Shown piece after piece: positions 36,115 to 49,286 of a DNA stretch of 64,000 nucleotides. The position numbers and the translations under genes are program-made. Source of the stretch: Rosellinia necatrix (Eukaryota; Ascomycota; Sordariomycetes; Xylariales; Xylariaceae); contig JAGYVD010000002.1 in the NCBI GenBank assembly GCA_021209875.1, positions 1,860,001 through 1,924,000 on the forward strand. Direction: 5' to 3'. The notes below the pieces were generated by a model. The model did not search any database. It had not been told where the DNA came from and saw only the letters and a list, made by a program, of their open reading frames with translations. Each line of letters opens with the position of its first letter. Position 1 is the first letter of the stretch.

Positions 36115-38410
36115 ATCTATAGATTATTTTATTTTAAAGTATTAAAACTGCTTTTTAAATATTTTTATATAAAAATAATATTAACGATATAATATCGATT
36201 TTTTTATAAGCGGTGCTTATAAACATATTAAAAATTTAACACGTTAAAATGTTATTTTATTATATAAAGTTTTTAAATTATTAATATATTTTATTAAAAA
36301 ACTTTTAATAATATATTTAAAACTAAATATATTTAAATTATTTTTAAAAACCTAATATAATATATTTAATTATTAAAACTAATATTAAAATTAAAGCTAT
36401 ATAAAACTTATTATTTAATTTTGCTTAAAAATTTTATTTATAAATTAAAACTTTAAACTTTTAAGCTGTTTTATATAATAAAACTTATAAGTTTTTATAA
36501 AACAGTTAATATTTTAATATAAAATTTTGCTATAATTGCTATAAAAACAATTAATAAGCTTTTTTAAAAACTTATTATAAAAAAAGCAATTTTGTTTAGT
36601 TTAATTTTAATAAATTTATTAATATAAAATTATTTATAAATTTTGTATAGATTTTTTATTTTTATTATTTTTTTAATAAAATAAAAATAAAAATATATAT
36701 ATTAATAGTTTTTAATAAATAATAACTAATTATTATTTTATTATATATTATATTATTAAATAAATAAAACCGCTATAAAATAAGTTATAAAATTTAGCGC
36801 TTATATTATAAAATATAAAAAACGTTTAATAAAAATAAAAATAATTTAAAAATATTAAAGCAGAGCTAATAATAGCTTAAAAATAATTATTTAATGTTTA
36901 AAAAGCTTTATTAAAATATAATAAAAATTAAATAAATTATATAAATAAAACAAAAATATAAACTTTTATATTTAAACTGTTTAAAAGCTAAAATAATAAT
37001 ACAGTTATAAATTATATTATTGCTAAACTAAAAACTATAACAGCTAATTATAATTATATTTAGAACTTATTAAATAAATTTAATTAATAAATAATTAATT
37101 TATTAAATCGTATAAAAAAATATTTATTTTAAAATTTTAAAAAAAAATATAAAAATTAATTAAAATATTTAGAAATAAGTTTTATAATAACGTTTTAAAA
37201 ATAAAATAAAATTTAAAATATAATATTAAAATATAACCAACCGTTTTAAAATAAATATAAATTAGTTTATTAATAATAATATAAAAATAAATAATATTAA
37301 GTTTTTTTTAAAAAAATATTTAAAACTTAATCTTATATTTATTTAATAAATATTTTAATATAATTACAACTTTAAAAATTTAATATAATATTTATATAAT
37401 ATTTATAAAAATATAAACGTTTTAAAAAATAAAAATTAATTATAAAGCTTTAAACTTTAATAAATATATATTTGCTAGATTTATATAGTTTAAAATAGAT
37501 TTTATATATTTTATTAAAAAATATGTTTTAATAAAACTAAATAAAAAAAATTTAAAAACAAGTTGTTATTTTATATAGCTATTAAAACTATTTTTAAATA
37601 TTTAAAAACATTATAGATTTTAACGCTTATATAAAATATTATATTTAAATAGCTTATTATCTGTTTATAAATAATTAAAAAAAGCAAAGCTTATAAAATA
37701 AAAATAATATATAAAATATAATATATATTTATTATATTAAACTTTTTTAGTTATAATAATATAATTAACTCTGCTAGCAAATATATTTATAAAAAACAGA
37801 GATTTTAATTTATAACTAAAAAATAAAATAGTTAATTATTAAAAGTAAATGTTTTTAATATAAACAAAAAAATATATTATTAAAAACTGTTCTATAAAAG
37901 CTGTAGATCAGGCTTAACGTAATGCTTATATAAATATAATTATAAAAAGTTTGGACTAGCAACTTTTAAAATTAAAAAAAACGCGGCAAAAAAACAAAGA
38001 AAAATAACTTTAAAAAATAAACTTTTTTTTAAAAATAATATTATCGCATAAAAACAAAAACTTAATAAATAATTATTTAAATAAAAGATTTTTATTATAT
38101 ATTTATATTTTATATAATAACAGATTATTATTTATTATTTTTAACGTATTTAGTAATATAAAAGCCGGTGTATATATAAATATAAACATATTTTTATTAA
38201 AAAATTATAAAGCTGTTAAACTTACTTATTAAAAAAAGTTTAAACTTAGACTAGTAATTAAATATAACAGAAAGTTGGATTAAAAATTAATTATATTTTA
38301 CGCTTAATTATAAAAATATATAAAAAATATTTAAAAATATATTTGTTAGTATTTTAAACATAGAACAAAAGGTAGTATTAAAAAAAAAATAGTTTAAACG
38401 GTATAACATA

Positions 38411-38707
38411 TTGCCTAACACCAGACAATATACATTGATTTTCCCACCCCACCTGCTAAAAGATCACGAGTATTATCACACGATAGCTATGGACAAAGAC
38501 CTTACTACGTTTTGTACTAGGTATAGAGCCTACCGTTATAAAGTTTTTTTGTTTAGTCTGACAAATAGACCTTCTATGTTTCAGAGATATATTAATAATA
38601 TATTGTTTAATTTTTTAGATAACTTTTATAGCGCGTACATAAACAACGTTTTTATTTATTTTAACAATATAAAAACTTACTGCATATATATCCAGAAAGT
38701 GCTTTAA
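38411..38707 (+). pseudogene. reverse transcriptase fragment (Ty3/Gypsy) of the inner element
   Basis: Ninety-eight open codons without an ATG. The reading FSLTNRPSMFQRYINNILFNFLDNFYSAYINN corresponds to the RT palm region of Gypsy polymerases, where FGLTNAP..FQ and YxDD are expected. The catalytic Asp-Asp at 38642-38647 reads Asn-Asn (AAC AAC), a change that two G-to-A transitions would give. The first third of the fragment is the least mutated stretch of the whole interior. Not functional. Confidence 0.8.
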
Positions 38708-41338
38708 AAACTATAAAATGCAAGATTATAAGCTGATTTAAAAAAGTTGGAATTTTATATAATATAAACTAAGTTTTTAAGCTATATAATAAATATTAAT
38801 AATATTTGTGTTAATTTTATTAAAATAAAAGCTGTAGTAAATTAAAAAGTATTTATTATTATAAAAAATATGTAGTTTTTTTTAGGTTTTTGCAACTTTA
38901 CAGAAAGTTTATAAATAAAAATAATTAAATAGTTTTTTTATAAACTATTTAATAAAAAAAAAAGCTTTTAAATAAATTAATAAATATAATAAAGCTTTTA
39001 ATATATTAAAAAGTTTTAATTTTTAAATTATTATTATAATATTATAATTATAACTTATTTATTAAAATAAAAACTGATTTTTTAATAAAATAGCTTTTAG
39101 CGCGTTATTTTAATTATATAAAAAAATTAACATTTAACAGCTTATTTTTAAAAATATTATATAATGCTGAGCTAAATTATAGAATTTTTAATAAAAAATA
39201 TTAATAATAGCTATAGTTTTAAAAAATAATAACTTAAACTAATCGGCAAATAAAAAAACTTTTTTTAATAATTATTAATTATTAAGCTTTAAAACATTTT
39301 AATAAAAATAATATTTAAATTTGCAATAAATAAAATAAACTAATTTATTTTTAAAATATAATTTTTTATTATTTTTAATTAAAAAAAAATATAGTTATAA
39401 ATGTTTTATTTTAAAAATAAAAAATCTATTAATATAAAAACAAAAAAAGCTTAAAAATATTTAATAATATTTTAACTTATAAATAATATTATAAAATATA
39501 TTTTAAATTAAATAAAATATAATTATTAAATATTAGTAATATATTTATATAAAAACTAAAAATTTAAAAAACTTTAACTAATTAAAAAATATTAAAAAAA
39601 ACCGTAAAGATTTTAATATAAAGATTTATTAATATAAAGCTAAAAAACTAAAAATAATAACTTTTAATAAATAATAAATAGATTAATAATAATAAATAAA
39701 CAATTAATAATATTAAATTATTTATATTTAAAAATTAAGTTAATATAAAAATTTACAACTATATGCTTATAGCATATTTAAAAAAACGTAAAACTAAAAA
39801 CTAATATTAAAAAATATTAATAGCTTAAGCTAATAAACAGCTATAATATTTATATAATAAATTATATAAAATACTGCTTAATAAAAATATTATATAATAA
39901 AACTTTAAAAAACTAAAACTTTTGCTAATATTTAACCGCATGTAGTAATATTTAGTAATAAATTTTAAATAAATGTTTTAAAACAAATATAGTTATAATA
40001 ACATGTTTATTATAATAAATTAATTAAAAAAAAAGCTTAAACGATTTTATATATTATATAAGCTATTATAATAAATATAATTAAAATATATTATAAAAAG
40101 CTATTTTAAATATTTAATATATTAATAATAATAATTTTAAATTAAAGTTTATAATTTATTTTAATATTTATAAATAAATTATATAAGCTAATAAATATAA
40201 AATATATTTTAGCTTTTATTAGTTATTATAAAACTATAAAATAAGCAGAAATTATAAATAAATATTTAAATTAATAATTATAACTATATATTAATTATTA
40301 TTAAAATAATTAGTTTAAATATATTTTAATAATAAATTATATATAAGCAGCACTATTATATAAATTAATAAATATATTATTTTATAAAACAAAATAAAAT
40401 TTTTAATATTTTTTATTTTAATTAAAAAATTAAACTATAGCAGAAAAATTAAAAAACTTTTAAAAAAAAAAAAATTTAAAAATAAAAGCTTAAAACAAAA
40501 TAAAAAAATCGCTTAATTTATAAATTTAATAAAAAATATTTAATTTAAATTTAAACTTATATAATTAAATAAGCTAACTATAAGTAAAAAAATTTAATTT
40601 TAATATAAGCGATTATATATTAATTTTAAAAAAATAATTATAAAAATTAATTAATTATTTAATAAGCTAAACTTTTTATAACGTAATAAAAGTTTAAAAT
40701 AATTAATAAAAATAATAATATTTTATATTAAACGTTTTTTTATAAAAATAATAAACTATTATTATATTAATAAATTATAATTATATTTTAATAACTTACT
40801 ACTAAAATAAAAACTAATAATTTAAATAATAAAATAATAAAATTTAAAAAAAAAAAAATTTATAGTTAAAAAATTAAATCGTTAAAAATATATTATAAAA
40901 AACTATAATATTAAATAATTTAAAAAATAAAAAGCCGACAATAAATAATATTTTGTTTAAAATTTTAAAAACAGCGCAAAATTATTAAAAAATTCTATAA
41001 AAATATTTAAACGCAGCAGAACTTTTAAAACGTTTAAAAATTAGCTTAAAGCTATAAAAATAACAAATTAAATATAGCATATAAAAATAATAATAAAATA
41101 ATATAATAAAAAATAATAAAGTAGAAATAAAAACAAATATAACAATAAATAAAAAAATTAATAATATAATATAAAAAACTTATATAATAATTTAATAATA
41201 TAAATGCTTAAAAAATATAATATAAAATAAAAACCTAAAGCAATTTTTTTTTTTGCTAAAAAATATATTTAAAAACTATATATTTAAATATAAACACGAC
41301 TTAAAAAACAAGCCGTTTTTTTTTCTAAAAAAAAAAGT

Positions 41339-41585
41339 AGTTATAAATAACTAGTTAATTAATCAGGCATGTAGCACGGACTAGTATTTGTACACCTGTT
41401 GCTAACTAAAGCGTATAAACCAGCTATAACGCATAAACTAGACCTACTCCACACACTTGCACTTAGCCAGAATTCTAGTAAGCTAATTCCTCCCATTTAC
41501 TCTTTCTTTTTTTATCTATAGATTTTTTATACAATATATCACTTATTGCTAAAGCCTTAACTTCTTATTTGTGACTGGTGCAACA
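41339..41585 (+). repeat. right LTR of the inner element
   Basis: Aligns without gaps to 35868-36114. Here the left half is mutated (agttataaataactag) and the right half is intact (gactggtgcaaca), the mirror of the left LTR. Confidence 0.85.
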
Positions 41586-42079
41586 AGAACTTATATTTTT
41601 AAAATATTACGACCTTTTTAACGCGTTTAATAAAAAAAAATCGGATAATTTATTTTTTTTATTAATTTTATATAAATTATAAAATAAACTTTATAAAAAA
41701 TAAATCAGTTAAACATTTAAAATATAGCTTTTATATAAAATATTGCTTAATAAATTAAAAGCTATATAAAAATATTTAATTAATAACTTATAAAAAGTTT
41801 TATTAAATTTAATAATATGTTATATATGTTGCTTATATTATTTATAAAAAGCTAGTAAAAACTCTGTTTTTATATAAATTATTAAAAACTAAACAAAATT
41901 ATAAAAAAAACCGGTATTTTTATTATTTATTAAAAAACTCTGTTTTATATTTTAAATATTAAAATTTTTATAAAAATCAACATAAAACAAGTTTTTATTA
42001 TATTTATATATATAAAAGTAATAAAAATCTAATTATTTTTATATAAAATATAAAATATACTGTTATAAAATATTACTGT

Positions 42080-42240
42080 TTAAACTAATAAATAATTTGT
42101 TTATGTTTTAAAAATATATTAATAATAAATTATTTAATTTTTAAATAACTTTTATAATATATATATAAACAATATATTTATTTATTTAAACAATTTAAAA
42201 ATATATAAAATATATATAAAAAAGTTTTTTAAAAGCTATA
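42080..42240 (+). pseudogene. reverse transcriptase relic of the outer element
   Basis: One frame reads LNNFYNIYINNIFIYLNNLK, with the YxDD motif again as Tyr-Ile-Asn-Asn at 42162-42173. Stops occur upstream. The solo LTR at 42296 sits about 120 bp downstream of the motif. Confidence 0.65.
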
Positions 42241-42295
42241 TAACGCTAGTTTATAAGCCGATTTAAAAAAATTAAAATTTTATATATAATAAATT

Positions 42296-42551
42296 TGATA
42301 AATCTGGTCAGGGGTATGAAGCTGTAAATAGCTGTATTTTGCTGTATGCTGGTCTAGTTTGTGGTGTTGTATGTAGTTGTGATGAAGATGGTGGAATTCT
42401 AGGTGCAGTCCTAGAATTCCACCTACTAGTACAGGTAGGTAGGTGGGCCTAGCCCAAGTGGGTCTAGCCCAGGTGGCCTGGGCCACCTTATCTAATCTTA
42501 CAGTGGGGCAACTGGTGGTGCCAAGCCTGGCACCCCTTGCCTACTCTAACA
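42296..42551 (+). mobile_element. solo LTR, family 2, inserted in the outer element
   Basis: A 256-bp GC-rich island beginning TGATAAATCTGG and ending CTACTCTAACA, with a perfect duplication AAATT (42291-42295 and 42552-42556). It shares a layout with family 1 (a GAATTC/CTAG hairpin, a ggtggcc...ggccacc hairpin and TATCTAATC) but is otherwise different in sequence. No RIP is visible, so it came later than the RIP of the outer element or was too short to be hit. Confidence 0.8.
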
Positions 42552-45113
42552 AAATTAAAATTTTAAGTTATATTATTAATATTAAAAATATATAAGTTAA
42601 TTTAGCAAAAATTAAAGCTGTAGTAAATTAAAAACTTTTATTATAATAAAAATATTTTTTAAGATTTTATAATTTTATTAAAAATTTATTAATTAATATA
42701 GTTATATTATAATTTTTATAAATTATTTAATATAAAAAACAAAGCTTTTAATTAAATAAATAACTATAATAAAACTTTTTATTAAAAAAAACTTTAATAA
42801 CAGCTTTTTTATTACAATATTATTAATATAAGCTGTTTATAAAAGTTAAAACTAACTTGTCTAACAAAGTTACAGCAGAAGTATTATTACAGCTATATAA
42901 AAATAAATAATATTTTACAGCTTATTTTTAAAAATATTATATAATGCTGAACTTAATTATAATATTTCTAATAAAAAATACTAGCTGTAATTATAGCGTT
43001 AAAAAATAAAAGCTAAAATTAATAAATAATTAAAAAAACTTTTTTATAATTATAAACTATTAAATATTAAAATATTTTAGTATAAAACAATATTTAAACT
43101 TAAAACAAGCTAAATAAACTAAACTATTTTTAAAATATAACTTTTTAATTATTTTCTGTTTTAAAAAAAACGTAGTAGCTAACGTTTTATTATATAAATA
43201 AAAAGATTTAATAATATAAAAATTAAAAAAAACATAAAAATATTTAATAATTTTTAATTTATTATTAATAAAATAAAACTAATATTTTTTAAACGGAGGA
43301 ATATTAAGTTTTATATTAGCTTTAAAAAAAATCAAAAATTAACTAGTTTTTAACTAGTTAATAAAATATTAAAAAAACCGAAAAAATTTTAGAATAAAAA
43401 TCTATTAATAAAAAGCTAAAAACAAAAAATAACAACTTTTAACAACTTAAAACAGATTAATAATAATATATAAAAAGCTAGTAGTTTTAATTATTTTTAT
43501 TTAAAAACTAAGCTTATTTAAAAATTTATAATTATATGCTTACTGCTTATTTAAATAAACGTAAAACTAAAAGATTAATATTAAAAAAATATTAATAGTT
43601 TAAACTAGTTAATAGTTATAATATATACGTAGTAAACTGTATAAAATGCCGACCAGCAAAAATATCTCGCGATAAAACCCCAGGGTTTCTAAAACTATTA
43701 TTAATTTTTAACCGCATATAATAATATTTAATAATAAATTTTAAATAAATATTTAAAAATAAGCATAAATATAATAATATATTAATAATAATAAACCGTT
43801 TAAAAAAAAAACATGAACGGTTTTTATATAATATAAGCTATAAAATTAATATAATAAAAATATATTATAAAAGCTTATTTAAAATATTTAATATATTTAT
43901 AATTATAATATTAAATAGAAAATTATAATTTATTTTAATTTTTATGAATAAATTATATAAATTAATAGGTATAAAATATATATTAGCTTTTATAAAATAT
44001 TATAAAACCGCTGGATAAACAGAAATAATAAATAAATATTTTAACTAATAATTAATGCTTTATATTAATTATTATTAAAACAATTAGTTAAAATAAATAC
44101 TAGCAATAAATTATATTTAAATATTATTATTTTATAAGTTTATAAAATTATTACTATATAAAATAAAAATAAAATTTTAATATTTTTAATTTTAACTAAA
44201 AAATAAAACAGCTGTAAAAAACTAAAAAACTTTTAATTAAAAAAATATTTAAAATAAAAACATAAAATAAAATATTAAAAATAATTTATTTTATAAACTT
44301 TATTAAAAAAGTTTAAAATAAATTTAAATATAAATAATAAAACAAACTAATTATAAATAATAAAACTTTAATTTTAATATAAAAATTATATATTAATATT
44401 AAAAAAAGCAATTATAAAAAACAAACCGTTTATTTAATAAACTAAACTATTTTATAATATAATAAAAGTTTAAAATAATTAATAAAAATAAAAATATATT
44501 TATTTTAAAAATGCTATTTAATTAAAAATTAATAAACTAATATTATATTAACCGATTATAATTATATTTAAATAACTTATTATTAAAACAAAAACCGAAA
44601 ATTTAAACAAAAACTAATCGAACTATAAAAAAAAGAATTTATCGTAAAAAAATTAAAGTTTTAAAAATATATTATAAAAGCTATAATATTAAATTAATTA
44701 AAAAATTAGAATATTAACAATAAATAATATTTAATAAAAACTTTAAAAATAATATAAAATTACTAAAAAATTCTATAATATAAATTTAAAAGCAGCAGAA
44801 CTTTTAATAAAATTAAATAATTAATTATAAGCTGTAAAAAAAACAAATTTAATATAATATATAAAAACAATAATAAAACTATATAAAAAATATAATAAAA
44901 CAAAAATAAAAATAAATATAAATTAAAATAAATATAAAAAAATAATATAATATAAAAAACTTATATAATAATTTAATAATATAAAAGCTTAAAAGCATTA
45001 TATAAATAAATATTTAAAATAATTTTTTTTTTTGCTAGAAAATATTATATAAAAGTTACAGGTTTAAAACCTGGACATATTTTATAAACAAGCTATTTTT
45101 TTTAAAAAAAAGT

Positions 45114-45352
45114 AGTTACAGATAACTAGTTTTTCTTGTAGCGTGCGTAGCACGCACAGGATATCTGTATACCTAGTGCGTACAGACCAGCTGTAACGCA
45201 TAGACTGGACCCACCCCACACACCTACACTTAGCCAGAATTCTAGTGGGCTAATTCCTCCCACTTACTCTTTCCTTTTTTTATCTGTAGATTTTTGTACA
45301 ATACATCACTTATTGCTGGAGCCTTAGCTTCTTATTTATAACTGGTGCAACA
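45114..45352 (+). repeat. right LTR of the outer element
   Basis: Aligns gap-free with 32746-32984. The left 90 bp are mutated (agttacagataactagtttt) and the right half is intact (ggagccttagcttc, ggtgcaaca), the mirror of the left LTR. Confidence 0.85.
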
Positions 45353-48300
45353 TTTAACGATTAAAAATTAACTACTACTTAGCTTTTTTTATTATTATTT
45401 ATATAACGCTATATAATAAATATTAAATATTTAAATAATATTAATTGCTTTATAAACTTAAGTTTTTGTTTTAATATATAAATTTAAACTATTTATTTAT
45501 AATTTTTAGTTTTTAATTTTTAATATATATAGCTTTACTATATTAAAAATTTAATTCTGCTATTTATTAACTAAATTTATTTATATTATATCGTTTTTAT
45601 TTATTTTAATAATACTTTTTATTTGCTAGATCTTATATTTTTTTAAAAATGTTTTTAGTTTTATTATAAACGTGTTATTTAAAGCATAAATATATACTCT
45701 GTTTTTAGTTTTAATATAAAATATTAACTTAAGTTTTAAACTTTTAAAAATAGCTTTTAAAAATATTAAATTTATTATATTTTATTATATTTTTAATATT
45801 TTTATTAAACTGTTTAATAGCTTTAAATAAGCTAAAAGCTTTTTAAATATTTTAAAATTTTATAATATATAAAAATTATTTATAGATTTTTTAACGTTAA
45901 CGCAGCAGCTAATAAGTTAGCTTTTTTATATAATATAAACGTATTTATTATTTTAATAGTTTAATATTATATTTATTTATGTTTTTGCTGTATAATAATA
46001 TTTTAATAAATTTAATTAATAAAAAAACAGCTTTTAAACTTATAAAAATATTATTGCTTTTAATACTTTTATAATTATAAATATAAATATATAATTTTAA
46101 TAAAATTATTATTATTTTATTATAAAAATTAGCATATATAACTAATATTATGATTATTATATAAAATAATATTATAATATTAGCTATTATTATAACGCGC
46201 CGTTTTATTAGCTGTTTTTAATATTAATTTTTATAAGCATAATAATATTATTACAGCTTTTAAATATAATTAATTTTATAAAAATTAATAATAGTTTTAT
46301 TTATATTTATAAAATCTGTTTTTAATAGCAAGTTTAGCTTTAATTTATTTATAATTTAAGTTTTAATTTAAAAATTCTTATTTTAAATATATAATTTATT
46401 GTTTTAGCGATATTTAGCTAAAATTAAATTTTTCTGCGAAAATAATTAAATTTTTAATTTTATTTATTATTATCGGCTGTTTAAATTATATTTTTTTATA
46501 TATAATATAAATTAACTTAGCTAGTTTTATATTATTATTATTATAAAACAGTTAATATTAAAACATATTATAATAATTTTATTTATATTATTAATTATAA
46601 TTTATAATTAAAAAATATATATTTTATTAAATATTATTTTATATTATATATAATATTATTTAATATTATATATATTATATTAAATATATTATTAATTAAA
46701 AAGCTTTTGTTTTATTTAGCTTAAACTAATTATTTTTAATAACTATAATTATAGCTTTTATATAATATATTATTTTTAATTATATAAACAAAAAAACAGT
46801 TTTATTTAAAAATTATATATTATAATAACAGCATTATATAACGTTTAGTTTTTTATTAAATATTTAATATGTTTATATTAAAAAAATTAAATAAGCAGTA
46901 TTATTTTTTTAATTTTTTATTAAAATATTTAATAAAAGTTTTTTTTTAATTTTTTATTATAACATATTTATATTATAATAAGTTCTGTTTTTAAGCTTTT
47001 AATTAATTATTATTAATAAATAATAATATTTTATTGTTAATATTAACATAACTTTTTTAAAATCTGTTATAATTAAACTTATTTATAAAATATCTGTTTA
47101 AATAGTTTTTATGTTTAATAATAAATTTTATGCTTTTATTTATTATAATTTTTTTATGTTTTTATAAATAATATAACGTTATATATTTAATATATAGTTT
47201 TTATTTTTAAAATTATTATATAAAAAATTCTATTATATATTTAAAATTTATTATAGTTTTATATATTATTATAGTTTTAAAATGTTTTTAGTTTTTATAA
47301 GTTTTTTATAATTTTACAACTATATTATATTATAAAGTTGCTGTTTTATTAATTTTTTTAATTAAAAACATTATTTATTAATTTTATAATAAAAAATAAT
47401 AGTTTTAATAATAAAAAAATAAAAAATTATAAAACAAAAAAAAGTTGTTTTTTTTTTACTATAATATAACAATATAATTTTATATATTTTTATTTTTTTA
47501 ATATACTTAAAAACTAGTTTAAACTAATAAATACTATTAATTTTTATATAATTATTGCAAATTTAAATAAAGCTGGTTTTATATATAATGATAAATATAG
47601 CTTATATTTAAATTAATATTTTATATAATTAACTGTTTATTATAAAAATAAATAAACGCTTGTTTAATAATATTTATAATGTTTTTACGATATTTTATTT
47701 TAAGTTTATTTAATATATATTTAAAACTAGCGCTTATTATTATTTTAATAAAATTATTTAATATATTTATATATTAAAGCTAAGCGTTGTTTTAAAATAA
47801 CTAAAAAGTTATTTTATAATATTTTGTTTTAATAAAATTTAAAGCATTTTATTTTATTAAAGCTGTAAAAAATCAATATTTTTTAATAAACATTTTTTAA
47901 TTATAATATAATCGTCTGTTTTAAAACATTTAGTAAATTAAAATAAAAATATTTAATAAAATAAATTTTTATGTTTAATTTTATTTAATATAAAAGCTAA
48001 TTATTTAAAAATAATATTAGCTGGTTTAAATATATTGTTTATTATATTTTTAACGTTATTATTTTATATAAAAACTTATATTACGATAATTATTTTTATT
48101 ATATAACGCTGGAAATTTTTTAAATAATATTTAAAAAAACAGATTTAAAAAAAAAAAAAAAATAATAGCAGGTTAAATAATAAAAATAATAAAATATAAA
48201 TAAAAAAAATTTATTTTTTAAGCTTTATAATGTTATATTTTTAATATTTTTAACGTAAAAATAGTTTTAATTTTAAAGTTTAAAAAAATAAGTTTAAATA

Positions 48301-49091
48301 AATTTATTTAAACAATAAAATAAAAAGTTTATATATAATTATTTTTAATAAAATAAGTTTGTTAATTTTATTTATTGTTTATTAAGTTTTATATATATTA
48401 ATTATTTATTTTTAAAATATAGCTTAAATTAAATATTTTTAAATTTTATTATATTTTTTTTAAAAAAATAATAAAAGTTTTAAAACTTATTAAATTTAAA
48501 GTTAAAGTTTAAAATTTTAATAAATAACGTTTAGTTTATTTTTAAATTTAAAATATTATATAGTTGTTTTAAAAAAACAGCTATTTAATAACAAAAATAA
48601 TATTTTATTAATTTTAATAAATTTATAAAACTAAAAGCTTTTATAATAAAAACTATTAATAAAAAATAAAATTATTAATAAAAATAAGCTTTTATTATAA
48701 CAAAATAAAAATAGATGTTATAAATAAAAATATTTCTAAATTATATATTATTTCTAAGCTATATATTTATGTTTAAATTATAAAATTTATTAAAAGTTTT
48801 ATAAATAACGCGTTAATATTAATAATTATAAAAGTTTTAAACTATAAAAGTTTAATAATAACATAATAACTTTTAAAAAAAAACAAAAAAAATTAAAGCT
48901 TGTTAAAATAAAAAAAACAAGTATTTTAACACAAAAAAAAAAAAGCTAAAAATTAAGCTTAATAAAAAAAACGTATTTTTAACTAAATTAAGCAGAATAT
49001 ATTTAAAAAAAACAAGTCTGCTAAAAAGCTGACTGTTTTATAAAAAAAAAACAGGGGGAAAAAGATCAACCGAGGTTGCTAGCTACTAAAT

Positions 49092-49286
49092 AGTAGGCAT
49101 TAAATAGTTAGAAAAAAATAAAGGATTAATTTACTATTTATCTCCTAGGCTAGTATATATTTATTCCTAGAAGCCTTCCGGAAGGAAGGCTTCACTAAAG
49201 GAAAGCTTCCCAAAGGAAGGCTTCCCCCAAGGAAGTCGTCTGCCAGGATGGCTTCACCAAGGAAGTCATCCGTTGGGATGGCTTCA
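49092..49286. mobile_element. 195-bp LTR B, probable right LTR of an old large element
   Basis: Same length as 26274-26468 and alignable without gaps. The left edge is mutated (cattaaatagttagaaaaaaa) and the right two thirds are intact (ccttccggaaggaaggcttc, ccgttgggatggcttca). The 35 bp before it (from aaacaggggg at 49050) are also GC-richer and could hold a primer-binding or polypurine site. The following TAATA nearly matches the TAATT before LTR A. Confidence 0.6.

Larger units (their letters stand above)
35868..41585 (+). mobile_element. inner Ty3/Gypsy-like LTR retrotransposon nested in the outer element
   Basis: LTRs at 35868-36114 and 41339-41585 are both 247 bp and carry a variant block (aatcaggcatgt(g/a)gcacgg) that the outer LTRs lack, so the two elements are sister subfamilies. 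A perfect duplication AGAAC (35863-35867 and 41586-41590) marks insertion into the outer element. The interior is about 5.2 kb, A-rich on the plus strand, with an RT relic at 38411-38707. A run of A followed by GT precedes the right LTR. The sequence after each left LTR is similar in inner and outer elements, confirming kinship. Confidence 0.85.
32746..45352 (+). mobile_element. outer Ty3/Gypsy-like LTR retrotransposon, RIP-mutated, split by two insertions
   Basis: LTRs at 32746-32984 and 45114-45352 are both 239 bp, without indels between them, and share the variant block tgtagcgtgcgt(g/a)gcacgcac. The element is flanked by the duplication TTTAA (32741-32745 and 45353-45357). Removing the inner element, its duplication and the solo LTR leaves about 6.6 kb. 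A purine run (AAAAAAAAGT) precedes the right LTR, as expected of a polypurine tract on the plus strand. The RT relic at 42080-42240 gives orientation and superfamily. All coding capacity is destroyed. Confidence 0.8.

Noticed and set aside
42280..42486. 68-codon minus-strand open frame
   Set aside because: It lies inside the solo LTR at 42296-42551 and has no protein-like motif.
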